Of a DNA stretch of 64,000 nt, positions 35,601 to 50,600 are shown one piece after another; position 1 is the first letter of the stretch; the number at the start of each line of letters is the position of its first letter. Below the pieces are notes generated by a model. It did no database searches and had not been told where the DNA came from. It saw nothing but the letters and a program-made list of their open reading frames with translations. Source of the DNA: Tachypleus tridentatus (taxonomy: Eukaryota; Arthropoda; Merostomata; Xiphosura; Limulidae); NCBI RefSeq assembly GCF_004210375.1, contig NC_134829.1, positions 27,730,034 to 27,794,033 of the forward strand. Reading direction: 5' to 3'. The position numbers were made by a program, and so were the translations under genes.

Positions 35601-38600
35601 TATACTTTTAGCATTACAACAATAACAGTTTAACTTACCCTTGAAATTTAATTTGTATTTTATTCCTACATTATATTTTTCTTTATATTATTTTTCTTCT
35701 GGTCCTCCCCACTGACCAATCCTAGTTTAAAGCTTCCTTTACAGTTATTAGCCCTTGAAAACAAACCAATTCTTACCTTATTTAAATGTAAACCACCCAT
35801 TGCAAAGAGCTCACTTTTCATACTGAGCTGATCACACAAGTTCAACAAGCCTACCCGTTTCTTCTTGCATACTGACCTAACCCTAACATTTTTTCCCAGT
35901 TACCTACATCTGAAGAAAATTGTGGTCCTTTAATGATTTTAACAATCACTTATCAATAGCTTCTATTATTACTCCTCCCTACAACATTAGCTGTTGTGAG
36001 CAGTACAAGAACTTCATCACTGCTAGCTCTACCAGTAGGCCCACTGACCTTTGCTAGCATCTATTAGCTCTATTGCCTTAGCTACATTTCTGCTAACAGT
36101 AACACCCTTTAGGCTTTACTATAGCACTTTGCAAATTTAATAATACCTGCATTAAAAGTGTGTGTGCTGTCTTGTTTTCTGTTTAATTTATTACAGTTGT
36201 TTTCAAATAGAAATATAGTAATTATTATAAAAAAAAGAAAAGAAGCTATTTAATCGTATAGTTTTGAAGCCAGGTTACTCTAATACCAATTGCCTAGTAT
36301 AAAGTCACATCATGAAATGGCACCAATGTAGTAAAATGCTTATATAATAATTAATTTCTTGTTATATATACATATATATTATTTTGAACACAATTTTATA
36401 ATGTAAACATATCAAGTACAGTGACCATACTTTATTAGAGTTGATATATATATCTATCTTTTATTAAATACTCTGTTATACACCAGCTTTGGTTGGGCTT
36501 TGTTTGTCACATGTTGCAGATAGTATCCTAAGTCAATAAAAATTCATTTAACTAATACTTTAAGGATTTGAATACTCATATGTGGAAAGTCTTGCTACAT
36601 CCAGAAGCTGCACAGTGAGCAATTTTGATCACAGTTACTTCAGAACAACAGTAATATAATGATTTAATATAATTGATTAGACTATGTATGAGTATAGCAA
36701 GATTGCTGATGTCAGTCTTTGGTTACATTACTAACTGCCACAGGCTGATTGTGGTATACACTATCCATATTGCAGTGATCACTACATCTAGTCAATACAC
36801 TATTGTTTGTAAAGTACATTACTCTGTTGGCTTAACAAGTTATTAACTTGAATACTCCAATTCTGTTAGTATTAATATTCATCTGATTAAACAACACTAA
36901 TAAGAGTAGCTTAAAAGTCATTGGTTTTCTACTTGTCTGTGTATATGAATACTGAAACATGCAAGTTAAACATGAAAACAAACTTTTTACAACTGTGTTT
37001 GTGGGGAAAGAATTTTTTTTTTCAAACCAAGTAACATTTCACAGGAGTAACAGTCACACTGTTATTATAAAATTGTTCTGCAATAGGTCAGCAATAAGTT
37101 TACAGATTTACAACTCTAAAATTTGGTATTTGGTTGTGTACAAAAGACAGACTGCTGATAGTCTAATTTGTAGCTTTACACTAAGAAAACAACTTGTAGA
37201 ATTTATCAAGCCATGTAATTTTAAATGAAGATTTTTCAAAACATTTACACTTTAAAATGTAAAGAATCATTTTGTTCATCACATGTTACAAAACTAATGG
37301 CTGCTTTATACAAACAGAAAACAGAATATCATAATTAAATACTTACTGCCTATTTTGTGTTTCAGCTTTTATGCTCTGTTCAAGTGTAAAAGACCAACTG
37401 AAGAATGAGTAATTTAGTGCAGTTTTGTGTTAAACAAAATATTTACTGTGTTTTGTGTAAAAATTGTATCCAATACCATTTGCATGTAACTTATATCAGG
37501 TATCTTTCTTGTCATACTAGTTATCCATTTTACAAATAAACAGAATGATTTTTGCACAGTTATAGTTATAAAGTTATTACAATTAGACCATGAGGTGTTA
37601 CTTTTAAGCCTAACATTAAAAAGGGAGGTTTTTGTATCTTTTCAAGACAGGTTTTCATTTTTGAATTGATAAATACTTGAGTGAAATACAGCATCCTTAA
37701 GTCTCCATACTAGCTAGTAGTAAGGTCTACCTGTTGGGAGTAAATTCAGTATATATTAATAAAGCCACATTTCCACCATAATTAATTAAGAAATTACCAA
37801 CCTTTTATGTTTCAACTATCTTCCTTTTTTGTTTAGCTTTCAACCGAGATATGAACAATTTCACGTAAAATCGGTAGGGTAAGTCAAAGCATCATGAAGG
37901 TCAGCAGTAGGATGAAAAGACAGCAATACTTTGAAAGCAGCTAAATGCATAATATTATACTTGCAGCACAATCTCTTTCAAGGTGGTACTAAAGGGTTGC
38001 TCAATACCTCTGCATGCCACTTGGAGATTTTTATGCTTCATGTGATTAAGCATTAAACTCTAATGCTAAAAGAATGTGGGAAATGCCTTGTTTTCTGCAA
38101 ATCAACACATCAAAAATTTGAGTTCAAATTAAGAAAAACTGGATTGAGTAGTTTGTTTTGCAACAAAAGTGTCCCCCACTGGCTCATGAGGGGCCTATTA
38201 AGATGCAACTTCCTTGTTTTTTTGCTTTATCTGTTTACAAGAGATGTTCAGAAAGAAACAAGAGTTTATTTGTGGGCCAACCATATCAAATTAAACTAAC
38301 AAATGGAAACCACTTCTGAAGAGCATAGGTAACCAAGTGTCATTTCTCAAATAGTCTACTAAGTACAATGATGCCTTTCCTTTTATGTTCAATGATATTC
38401 ATCATACCTGGTGCTTTAAAACATCACTTGTGTTGGATTGCTCCCCTTGAACTTTGAGAGGATCAAAAAAGATTGAAATTAGTAGTTTCTTAATGTAGAT
38501 TAAAACTGTTATAAGTGGGATAAAAATGAAAGTTATCCAATCTTCTAACTTGTAGCCATTACCATTTTAAACATTTTGTAGTTGTGTTAAATGCTAACAG

Positions 38601-41600
38601 CTTGGAAATGCATAATAAATTTTGCTGGTAGCAACAGAAAGATATTAGACCAGAGTTTGTAAAGGTCCTTGAATTCCTAAAAGTCATGTTAAATGGACTG
38701 TAAACATTTCAGATGTAAAAAATGTGGGAAGAAACTGCTAAGTAATAGTGTTCTGAAAAAGTCACAATTTATATTGGTAAGAAATATTCCATGAAGTAAA
38801 CAGATTAATTTTGGTATGAATCCTGAAAAGTTATTAAATATTCCTTTGTGTAGTTTGTGTGAATCTTGTTAGACTACTAGTGTAACAAAACCCATTGTTG
38901 GTCACAAGTTCATCATATTGAGCATAAAAGATACAAAGCTTGTTTATTACTGGACACATTTAGTTGTACGTATAGCAAGTATTATATCAACCTTTGCTAC
39001 TTTATAGCTAAATGGCCAATGCATGACAGTATATACTTATTTATTTGCTTTAGAAAATTTGTCCTAAATGATTACTTTATGAACACATTTTCTAAAAATA
39101 ATATAATAAGAATGTATGCAAAACATTCATCCTTTTTCTGATATTACATGCATAAGATTTAAGTATGATTGAAATGTAACATTAATTTAGCAAAAACACA
39201 AATATTAGCAAGAATAATGTGAAAACAATGGCAGACTGAAAAGCTAACTAAAAATATAAATTGATCTTGTAGAAATTGATTGTGTTCTAATTGTTTATGT
39301 ACATAAGCTCTTGTAAAAACTGGTGTTTATATATCTATACCAATCTTTCATACAGTTTTAATTACTCTCAATACATGTTAGAGACAGATGGATAATCTTT
39401 GAAATGTATATAGTAGTAATAACTGTGAAATTAAAAATGAGAACATAACATCATAATGTGTAACTGGGTGGAACTTGTCAACTACCAAGAAACAATAAAG
39501 TGAAGATATTCTTAATGATGAGAAACCCACTTGAAATAAAAATGTATCTCAGAATGGCTGGTATGGGTATTAACACTTTTATTGATATTGTTGTAACTTA
39601 TTTAAAATGTAAAATGAGATAGGATATCTTGCCTCTGCCCACAAAACAGCTTTACTCAATTAGTTCTGCACTTTGTCAGTAGAAATTACTAATACTGTCA
39701 CTCGCCTTTCACCTCCTGCTTTTGCATATACACATATTAATGATTATGCAGCCACTCTCCACTAATTGGAGTGTAACACAACCACTGTTGTAACCAATAT
39801 CATATCCACATTTGCAGTTGTTAATCACTTCTAAATTGGCAGTAGTACCTTGCAAACTTGTTTGTTTTTGCTTACAAATTTGTTGATGCTTTACTTTATT
39901 ATACAGATTTCATTTCTCTTTAATTTTTCATGTTTTTGAATTGTGAAGAATTGCTTTTTTCAACCTTTCTTTTTCATATATATGTGTGTGCGTATTTTTT
40001 TTCCCTTCAAGGTTGTAATTGTCACTGTGCACTTGCAGGTTTAGCTAGTTACAGCTACCAAAGCTGTTACTGCTGCTTTGAGTTTCTTGACCACCACTAC
40101 TAGATAGATTACTCAATTATTGACCATTGCAATGACAGCAATTATTCGATGAGAAATATCCACATTTGTGTAACCTTCAATGCTACATGAGGAATATCCT
40201 GTCATGCTTGCTCCTAGGGTATCTGACAGGAAGGATGAGAATTTGGACAGCCTATTCCCCCAACCCCTGAATATGCTTCTCATTCATGAGGGATATCATA
40301 GAATTTACCCATACCTCCTACAGCCTTTGTTGAATTAATTAATCATGTTTTTGCTGCCTTATCCTTGTCTGCTATTTTCTGTGTTTTTCAGTCTGCCCTC
40401 CTTAATGAAGAATCTATGTGCCAATATTTTATCTTCCTTCCCTCACCTGTTGTTGAAGCTCCTGCCCAGCCTCTTGAGTATCAACACAGTCAGCAATTAG
40501 TATGCTTCATCCACCTTGTGCATCTGCAGGTTATGCATTTCATATATTTTCCTTTTCTTATCTTGATCCCCAACATTTGGAATCTCTCATTAAATTCTAG
40601 GGTTTTAACCCTAATGCATCGATTATTTGTCGTCCACAATTCTACAAGCATTAGTGCTGGCTCATGCAATTCACCTGTGTTCGGAAGGGTTTGCAGTCTT
40701 CTGTTTACTACAATGGCATACCACTAATCTTCACTTCTGGTTCATCAGATATTGCTGATATGCTGTTGGGACCTTCTTGATTGGACATCATTTGTTATCA
40801 GGTATGTTTACTTGCTAATTCCCTGAAGGAATTGTGTATGGCACCTGTTTTATGTGAAGATATGTTTAGGGTTTTCCTGACTCATTGGAGGACCAAATTA
40901 AGTGTGCTAATTTGAATAATTCATTATCCTCAGTAGCTTCCAGTTTATCCCAACCTCTAGCTACTGTTTCCATGTCTTGCCCTCCCTTCATCCAACCATT
41001 TGCTGCTCCCAGCTTCTTGTTCTTCATCCAACTGCAGTTGAGTTGTTACTCAAAGGCATTTTAGAAGATTCCAGCATCAGTGACTCAGCCCCACAGTGGG
41101 AGCTAGGGTTTTTTATTTTTACTTCATGTGACACACCATGTACAATGAATTCATTGGTCCAAACAGTTCCTTTCAGAGGGTTGGGCTCTTTACTTAAATT
41201 ACTTTCCCCCACTAAGGGATCTTGTTTTCTCACCAGCATTTACAGGAAGCAGTTTGGGACTTACTTTGGAAATAGGCCATATAACTTATTGAACATTCTT
41301 AGCTTGAGTTTAGTGCCATTTGAAATTATGGTAGATTGCCAATCAACTTTAGATTTATTACCCATGAATTGTTGGAATCTTACTTAACTCTTGGGTTGTA
41401 AATGACAAAGGTTGATGTTTTGCTGTCAGTGGTATGTTTATCAGTTTTCGACTCTACTATTTGGCTTAGTCTTGGCTGTTTATGACTTCTACCATTTAAT
41501 CAGGTTATTTGCTTGACTACTTCATGCCAGAGACCTTCATTTCCACCATTACATGTATGACTGACTACCCTGATTTCCTGTCAGGTTATATCTACTGTTC

Positions 41601-44600
41601 ATGTGTCACCTTTAGTGAGTGTTAATCAATCAAAGGAACCTCATTCAGGACCCCTTTGATGCTCCTAAGTTGTTTAAGTAGTTGTGTACTCTTTGGGTAT
41701 TCCAGATGCAGATGCTTTTGCTATATATTTCAATCTAAATTTTTCCTGTTTTTGGTTTGATGTGTCTCATTCTTTTTTTTATTTTTTTCTCATCATCACT
41801 GATGGCTATTGAACTGTATTATCTTGCACTTCAGATTTCTTGAATTTGTCTCTGTCTTTCATGTTGTCTTTGTTATTTGATTCATTTTCCCTCTCCCATC
41901 CTACTAGATTGGAATCTCACTGTTTCTCTTGTCTTCCATTTGAACCTTTGTCTTCATGTTTCCTGTATCTCATTTCCTTAATATTCCTGTTTCTCATGTT
42001 ATTGGCTATTGGTCAGTAAAGATTCGAAATATTTGTGATTGCCAATCGTCATATGCTGTTTCACAGTTCCTGTGTTTCCCTCTTCCTTGTCTGTTTGTCT
42101 TTGCTTAAGACTTGTGCAGCTAGGAGAAGTAATTCTGCATTTCCTTATCCTCTATTTCCTACATTTATAACTGTTCTAATCTTGACCACCTCCTGTGTCA
42201 AGTCCTGGCCTTTTGATGGTATGTCACTCACACTGCTGTCTTCTGTGACTCCCCTAACCATTGATTAATTCCATAAAATATTTGTGTGTCCCAGGACATC
42301 TCTTTCCTCCTCACCCTTACAAGTTGGATTTGCCGGCTCATTAGACAGGTCTCTTGCTGGGATAGTGATAAGTCGTCGGATTTACAATGCTAAAATCAGG
42401 GGTTTGATTCTCCTCAGTGGACTCAGCAGATAGCCTGATGTGGCTTTGCTATAAGAAAAAACATGCACACACACACACTCATTAGACAGATGTATTCTTC
42501 CCTTTTGCCTTAAGTGTTGCCTTTCTAGGGTATCTTCCCATCAGACCCATCACCTCATCATGTCCCTGCCTGCCCAGTTACATTTTCCCTTAGAAATCGT
42601 CACTGGAGCTAGTATATGGACACTACACCTCATACCTTTGTTTCACATTATTTATATCATGGAACCATTTCTGCCTCAGAGTTGTCATCTTACTCACTGC
42701 AGTGTCATTATGACTAGGGAGTGCTATGTTTAGTTCTTTTTTTATTTACAGGGAATTCTTTGTTAGTGTATTGAGGAGCTCACTCTGTTATGAATGGTGC
42801 CTGACCAGGTTTTTGTGGGTTTTTTTAAATCCACACTGTCAATTCTGTGACTAGGCTCAATTTCAATTATGTTGTAGTTCTTCCTACTGCATACCTGATG
42901 TGCAATTCCAGATGCCACCAGGTGTTGGTTATGTGTTGACATTTGATTGTCATCTATGCCAAACCAATTGGGTTGTGCACAATGATGAGATGGATTGTTC
43001 CATAATACTACTAGTGGTGTTTTGCTTTATAAATTTGTTCCTCTCAGACTGTACACTCATGGACAATCATGAGTAAAATGCAGGGATTGCTGCCCATTTT
43101 TAATGCTTTGTGCTGTTGAGGCTCTTTGTATCAGGGATCTGATGTACAATACAATGTGCTGCGAGGTTTTGATTGCAGTACAACTCCATATTAATATATA
43201 TATGGTGTACATTCCCAGTGGGTCTGATATTGGTTGGAGATGGCCTGATCACAATTAGCATCATGTGTTGCTGGCTTGGTGCCCTCACTATTGGAGACTT
43301 GACATACAATTCCAGATGCTGCCAGGTGTTGGATAAGATCAAATTACTATTATGGTCTGTCATATCCTAGAGACTTGTAATTAAGGGGTCCCATTAATGG
43401 GTATTGTAGGATTCATATTTTTCTACCTTTTATTTTCACCACACAGTCATAACAGAACAAAAAGGTATATCTGGTTCAGATGTTGTATGGTCTCCAGATC
43501 TGGTGTGATGCTTTCTTATTTGGTTCCACACTTCATAGTCTCTCTTTGGGTACTTCCTAAAGTTTAAATGTGAAATTCTGTAGTTATGTTGTGTGTGGAG
43601 GTAAGATTTTGTATCATAAGTTAACATGTTTTCTAAACTGATAGCAACTTACCCCATCTTATGTTTCCTATCCAGCCTCCACACTTCCAGTAGTTTGTGG
43701 CATAGATTCTATGACCAATCTGAAAGTGATAAACAAGCACAAGTATGGAGAGGGTGCTCATTATAGTAGGGGTTGTGTTGTGCTACTATTGGTGTAGAGC
43801 TGTTGCATAATCATTTGCATGTGAATATGCACAAGTGGGAGGTGGAAGACTAGTAGCAATAGAGAAAAGATGTTGTGTGAGAGGAGATAAGTATTTATTG
43901 GAAATACATTTTCAGTTTAGGAAAATATTAAGAGTGAGAAAAGTTTAGTAAATATTGTCAGTAGGTAACCTTCATTCATTAGAAATTGACACTGATCCAT
44001 CTTTCTTTCATTAAAAATAAAAATAAATGAATAAATTAAAAACAGTAATAAGCAAGGAAAAGAAAATACCTGTTCTTATGGCTATAGAACTGAAAAATGA
44101 ATGCTATAATTGGAGATGGTCACATATTAATATGTCTATGTAGGTGTATAATTGAAAAAAAAATTCTTTATATTTTTCTGAAAAAGTACTTGCTGAATGT
44201 TTTCAACAGTCGGATTCAGTAAAGCATATTCAAGAAGTTATTGCAAAGGACAAAGAACAGGGAAAAAGCAACGATAGTTTTAAAGAACAAGTCTGTGAAG
44301 CATCAGAAGATGAAAAAGATAATAAAGAAAAGACCAATTTAAGAATTTTACGAAAAAGGAAAGCTCTTAAACTATCTGATCAACCAGACAGAGGAGAGGT
44401 TTCAGAACAAAAAGCTGCCAAACTTAGGTTTTATATTTCTTCTGAAGATGGAAATGCCACAGATGAAAACCAGTGTGTTGGGTTATATACACTCTATGAA
44501 GTGGTTAATGAGCATTCAGAAGAGGAAAAACCATGCAAGAAATTTCAGGTGTGTTATTTCTTTTTATTTCAGAGAATTCTACTGTTTTATTATACATGTT

Positions 44601-47600
44601 ATCTTCTAAAACCTACATTCATTCTTTTCAGTTTTTTACTACCACCCTATTCCCAACTGCATAAAAAAACAAAAACCTTTTTGAAGTACCTATCTTGTAT
44701 CTTAAACCACTTCATTGTTACAGATTTTACTACATTTATACTAAAGCTATTCCTTATGCTGACCATTTATTTAAAAAGTAACATTCCATAAATTGCAGTC
44801 ATGCCTAAGTTTTCTGTATCTCAAATATATCCTAGTTTTACTGCCTGCAGTTTTTTGACATTGAATTTATATGAAACAAAGGTAGAGTTAGAATTTTCTT
44901 TCTCGGAATGAGTTGAACACTTTGTGTCTGTTACTTTGGAGATTGAATCTCAGTTGAATTTTACCTATTGCTTTTAGTTCAGGACATGAAAAATTGGCTT
45001 ACTAATGATCATAGTAATAAAGTAAAAACCAAATACTATATAACAAAATACATGGATTGATGTCTTATAGGATTGTTTGTAAAAAATTCTTGAATGGATA
45101 TGAAATATATATGTTTAACATAATACAATGTTGTTCCTCTCTGTTTAGACATAACGGAAGAACAGAGGACCTGGGATGCAGAGATGCCAACTATTACCAT
45201 TTGAGCGTAATCATTACGATTTTGGTGTATACATTACAATTATAAGCTCATACAGACAATTATTATGACTTGTTGCAACTCCCAATTTAATATATATTAT
45301 ATAGGCCTATACAATAAAGTGATATTGTTCCCCCAGGGCTTGGAAGGGGTGAAAAGAACATTTCTAGTGAGGTGCAAATAAATTTTGATAATAAATAAAA
45401 GTCGTAGTCCAAATGGCTACTTGCAATAATCATGCTTGTGCTTGAAATAATAAAAAATATTTGTATCTCTGACATCTACCAGTAGTTTGAGTGCAGTGCT
45501 TCTCCATACTGGGTACATGGGGGAATCCATAGTTACATCATCAGTGCTTGTCAGCCAATCAGCACTCGCGTAGATGGGTATTTCTCGTTTTCTAAGTGGC
45601 ATAGAAACACCAATGCAATCGTTCACAAGATGGAAAAAAGAGGTCTTGTTCACCAGATTGTCTTGTTTCTGGCAAATCTAAAAGGATTATAGCTGTGAAA
45701 GGGATCTGTCTACAATCATTATGCTCAGTCATTTGAAACAGTTGGCATCTCTGGGGATGTTATCAGGTCTTATCAGTTTTATTTTGTTTTTTCTTTCTTT
45801 TGATATCACCATAACTGAAATAGTTGCATCCCAAGACATTACTCCGAATATGTTTATTGGTTTATTTTCTGTGATATTCTTCTTTGGCGAAGATTAAAAT
45901 CAGGTTGCTTTTGAAATTGTTGATAGTTATTGATTCCATGCAAAAATTTGGCAGAGAATTTCTTGCATGTGTATCTAACCAGACCTTCACATGCACTAGG
46001 GTAATTTAAACTTTAAATCATTAACACAGCCTATACCCAACAATATAATTAAAAAATGTTGCTTACTGTAGATATAACATTGCTAATTTAAGCCAACTGA
46101 AATTAAAGTATTGAAGCCACAGCAACTTGTAGGGTTATCTGTGACCTTGTGCATGTTTATACAAATAAGACCTGTTTGTAAAGCCAATGCCATGACATGA
46201 TCTAGCTGTTTTCTCCAAATATTTCTTTTACAAATATGCCTAAACTGGTGCAGTTTTAAGTGTACTTAGGTTTCCACACCATGTTTCATCTGGTAGTAAC
46301 ATCCTCAGATTTTAAAGTCTAAGGGGGATTATTGAGTTTCAGAGAAGCTTCCTTTACTTTACAGATATATATATACTACTTACTGTTTGTTTTTCTAATG
46401 TGCATAAAGAGACAGAGTTTATCTTGCTTCATCCGTTTTTACTTTCTAGCATGCTTGACTTGTTTAAAAACCACTTGCATATGCTGCAATATGGTATCTC
46501 GTATGTACATTTTCACAAGACAAAATCTTGAAAAATCTGGTTTGAGTGTTGATAAAATGTGTTTACCATTAGTCAGCTATCTTGTGAGCCTTTAATTAGA
46601 TTCTAGTTTATGACATTTTCTGTTGTTTCTGAAACTAACCCTTTTAACAAAAGCTTTTTCTCTCCTTTGATTAGTAAGTTCTTTACAATCTCGGAGGCTC
46701 CTGACATCCCAAATATGTTTTTGTTTATTTTGTCTGCTCTTGCTTTGATTTTTATTTAGTATCTTTTTTTATTCCAACTGCAGTTAGTGAAAGAGAGAGA
46801 GTTTTCTTTTATCACTCTTCCATTTCTTTCGGTTTACTTTTATTTCAGATAATTAGAATTGATTGCTGTATCCTGTCAAGACCGTTTGCTTTTATGTAAA
46901 ATAGATTTTTATTTCTTGGAATTCAACTATATTGCCTGCAAAATCTTCAATGATTTGTATGGCTTAATGCGATAACAGTTTTGCTGTAGCTATCATTGAT
47001 TTAGTTTGTTACTGTACTTTACTGTGAATACTGATGTTCAATTCCTCAGTCCTTTCTCATAGTTTTGTTTTTCACTTTACAGGATCATGATGCCTTGTGT
47101 TTTTGTTGTAACCAGTGTAATAGCTAGAAACACCCTTTATGAATTACTTTCATGAGTTTTTTTCCTCATTTTGATCTTATTTTTGTGAAAAATCATTCCT
47201 CCTTAGTGAATTTTCTCATGCACCATCACATGATTAATTATTACAAGTTTACCCAGTAGTGAAAACTTTTATGTACCCATATTATAGAGTTTATAACTTC
47301 AGATTTGTCAGGTAACAGTTCCTAGCAGAAGAAGGAAAATGTTGGCCCACGAAATTGGTCCTAGTAAATATAGTTAATTACTAAACTTAAGACTTTGATT
47401 TAAAAAGACATGCCATTGACTGAAGTTTTTATATTTAATCACATAAATGTTAAATTGAGTAATTATAAGTCATTAATTCAGTTTTCAGTAAATGATGTAT
47501 GAATCCATTTATGTTTAAAAGTATTTTTATTTATTTTCTTTTTAGGATAAGGTGCAAGAAACTATTCTTTGCAATAATGTTCCTATGATAAGACAAGTTT

Positions 47601-50600
47601 CAAAAGCACAGTCCCTTGAAGAACAGTTTGTTTATGATTTATATTATGGTACTGATGTGGATGATGAATTTATCAAGAATGTTACAGAGTATGTAAGCCA
47701 TTCTACTCAGTAATACCAGTTAAAAGGATTTTTATAATATTTCACAATAGGTTTAATATTCCCAGAGAGTGTGTAAGCTAGTTATACTCAGTAATACCAG
47801 CTAAAAGGTTTTTTTTTTTTTACAATTCTTTTTCTTCTAAATAAAGATTATGATTTATCATATTTACTTTCATAAGAAAATAATTGAAAGCCTAGTTAAT
47901 TTTTTGAGGCTGAAGTAGTTGTATTTTACTACTGAATATACATCATGTGAATTTTTGTAAACCGAGAATGGCAAAACATATAAATCAGATATACAAATAA
48001 TTAGTCTTAAGTTATAATTATGATACTATTAAACAAATTATAAAATACTTAAATTACATTTTTTTTTTCTTGCATCTATGAAAATAGTGATAAATGAGTT
48101 CTAGTTTTACTATCATACTGCACCAGATTGATATATTAAGGTATAAATTGACAGTTAAACTGACTCTTCCACACAAGAAAATTTTCAGAGGCTTTATTTA
48201 AAATGAAAAAAAAAGTCTCACTTTCTTTGCTTACAAATTTCAGTGAACAATTACTGAAAAGGTTTTGAAATTAATTTAAAGCTATAAAAGATTACTTGTA
48301 AGTACAAGATTGTGCAGAGATAAAATTCTCATGATAAGGCCAAACTTATTTCAATGTAAAATGGACCAACATATTATATTGATCCACTGCAGCACTTGCC
48401 TCTGTTCCTTTCCACCATAGCTGTTTTAAAATGTAGGTCTACTGTAAATGTTTAGCTATTTTCTAAACCCTCTGTGCATGGATTAGGAGTCAAAGTGTGC
48501 ATGCCACTGCCTTTTACAAAGTGTCATTCATACATATGTATTTTAAATAAAAGTCCAGCAACACAGTTGTCATCATCAGGTAAACTGTCATCTTTTATGT
48601 TAACAAACAGCATTTTACGTAATTATGATTGTACAAGAGGTCAAAATATTGTTGTAAAGGTCAAATAAAAAAAATATTCCACTCAAGAGGCTGTGTTCTT
48701 GGACATTTATTTAAAGTGTACAGTGATTTCCTCTTCTTACCACAAAGGGTAATGTATCTAATCTCAGATTCATCAACTTTTCATTTTATTCTCTAATGCT
48801 GATTTAGCAATAGTTCATGGTAGAAGAGAATAAATACGATATACAGTATATGGGGATACTGAAAAAACAACAACTTTAAATGTGGGTCTTGCAGGATCTA
48901 AAAGCTATACACATGTAATACACAAACTGTACAATCAACAAAAGTGATTTTATTCTGCATGTCAACATCATTTTATGTACCAGTGTTATCAATTCACAAA
49001 TATTTGTCATGACGAGAAACCTACTTGAAGATTTTTTTAAAGTTTTAACAACTGAGGTAGTATCTATGTATCTCAGGATGGCTGGTATGGGCATTAACGC
49101 TTCTACTAATAAAGCAGAGAACAATGTTTTGACCTTCTTTGGTCATTTTCAGGTTAACAAAGAGTTTGCAACTGACCCTTGCCAGGCATGTCTTATGGAC
49201 AAGAGTGTAAACGGGTATGGGATTGTAGGGGCATTGCAGTTAAATGTTAGGTTATTAATTAGTATAGGTATAAAGGTGTTCCATTATATTGGTTTAATTT
49301 TGGTTTGTTGTATAAGTAAGGCATCTTTAATTTTGCATTTGTTTATGTTTGTTTCTCTACTTAGTATCTGGGTGTTTTCTATGGTTATTTTTAGTTTTAT
49401 TTTATTTGCAGCATTCAAAAACATGTGAAGGTGTTTTTGTGTTTCATTTTTCTGCTTGTTTCTTCAATATAGAAGTCATGGCAGTTATTGCATTGTGTTT
49501 TATAAACAATGTTGGTGTTGTGTTTGTCAGTGTAGTTTTTACACAGTATGGACTTTAGTTTTGTACCTGGTTTCTGAATAAATTTGGTCTTTACTGGAAT
49601 GTTGTATTATAAGTTTTTTTTTCCAAATGTTGGTTATTTTTTTGCTGATGTCAGGAATATATGGTATGTAGCAGTATAAGGTTTTGTAGTTTGTTGTATC
49701 TTGGGATATATTATTGTTTGTTTATTGTTGATCTATGTGTGTGCATATATTTTTTTCAACAGTTTTTGGAGGAAATATGTTGATGTTGATGAAGTGTAGT
49801 TTTATTTTGTTGATTTCATCAGGTGAGCATAATTTTGTGGCTGTGTTTATTTGGTTTCTTAATATGTTAAGTTTTTTCATTTGTTTCATGTGCTAAGTCC
49901 CAGGGAATGTAAAGTCCAGCATGGGTGACTTTTCTGTGGATTTTTTTTTTTTTTAAATTGCGTATTGGTTATCTTGATCTTGAGGTAGAGAAATGCTATT
50001 TGGTTAGTTTTTTTTCCTGTTTACAGGTGAACTTAATGTTGGGATGTATAGAGTTAATGTGGTTGAAAAAACTAAATGTGTGTGCTGGAGACGTGAATCA
50101 AGCAATTGTATCATCATCATACCTATACCAATATAGTGGTGGGCGTAAAGCTGAATTGATCACTTGAGATTCAGTTTGTGTTATAAAAATGTTGGCTAAA
50201 ACTGGTCATTTAGATTCCTTTTAACAGATTCTGTTTCTTCTTGTCTCATTTCCTTTTCTAATTTTCAGGAACTTGTGACCTGGCAGTGACTGTCAGAAGT
50301 GGTTCATGAAATAATTCTGCAGCAGGCAACTGAACTGGTTCATCATTCTTCTTGGGATATTATTCCTAATATTTTATTGTCCCCAAGAAAACTGGGGATT
50401 GGCAGCCAGTAATTGATTTTTCTTACTTTATCCACTTCATTACACTACCCAGGTTCACCATGGAGTCTTTTCATACCCTGAGATAGGCATTTTCTTCAGG
50501 GTTGTGATGACAGAAATAGGTGTCGCTATTGCTTAAGTACACATTGGTCTCTGTCCTTACCTTTTGTTTGTCCATCTTGGGGTGATTTACCAATTTCAGG

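Larger units (their letters stand above)
32633..44209 (+). other. SLC7A6OS intron 1
   Basis: An 11.6-kb intron holding a CR1-like LINE remnant (about 34150-36000), a LINE tail (34575-34640), a Penelope fragment (39516-39595) and a DIRS-like element (39683-43862). 36100-39500 is AT-rich and I see nothing else there except a decayed SINE trace near 37080. Confidence 0.72.

Noticed and set aside
40365-41387. 120- and 136-codon plus-strand ORFs as host genes
   Set aside because: They lie inside the block bounded by inverted terminal repeats and are fragments of a broken retroelement frame.
47693-47698. GTAAGC as the exon 3 donor of SLC7A6OS
   Set aside because: It would leave phase 0, and exon 4 is open only when entered after two bases; GTATGT at 47689 restores the frame and is a better consensus.
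49009-49428. 139-codon plus-strand ORF
   Set aside because: Antisense to a decayed Penelope terminal repeat and endonuclease end.
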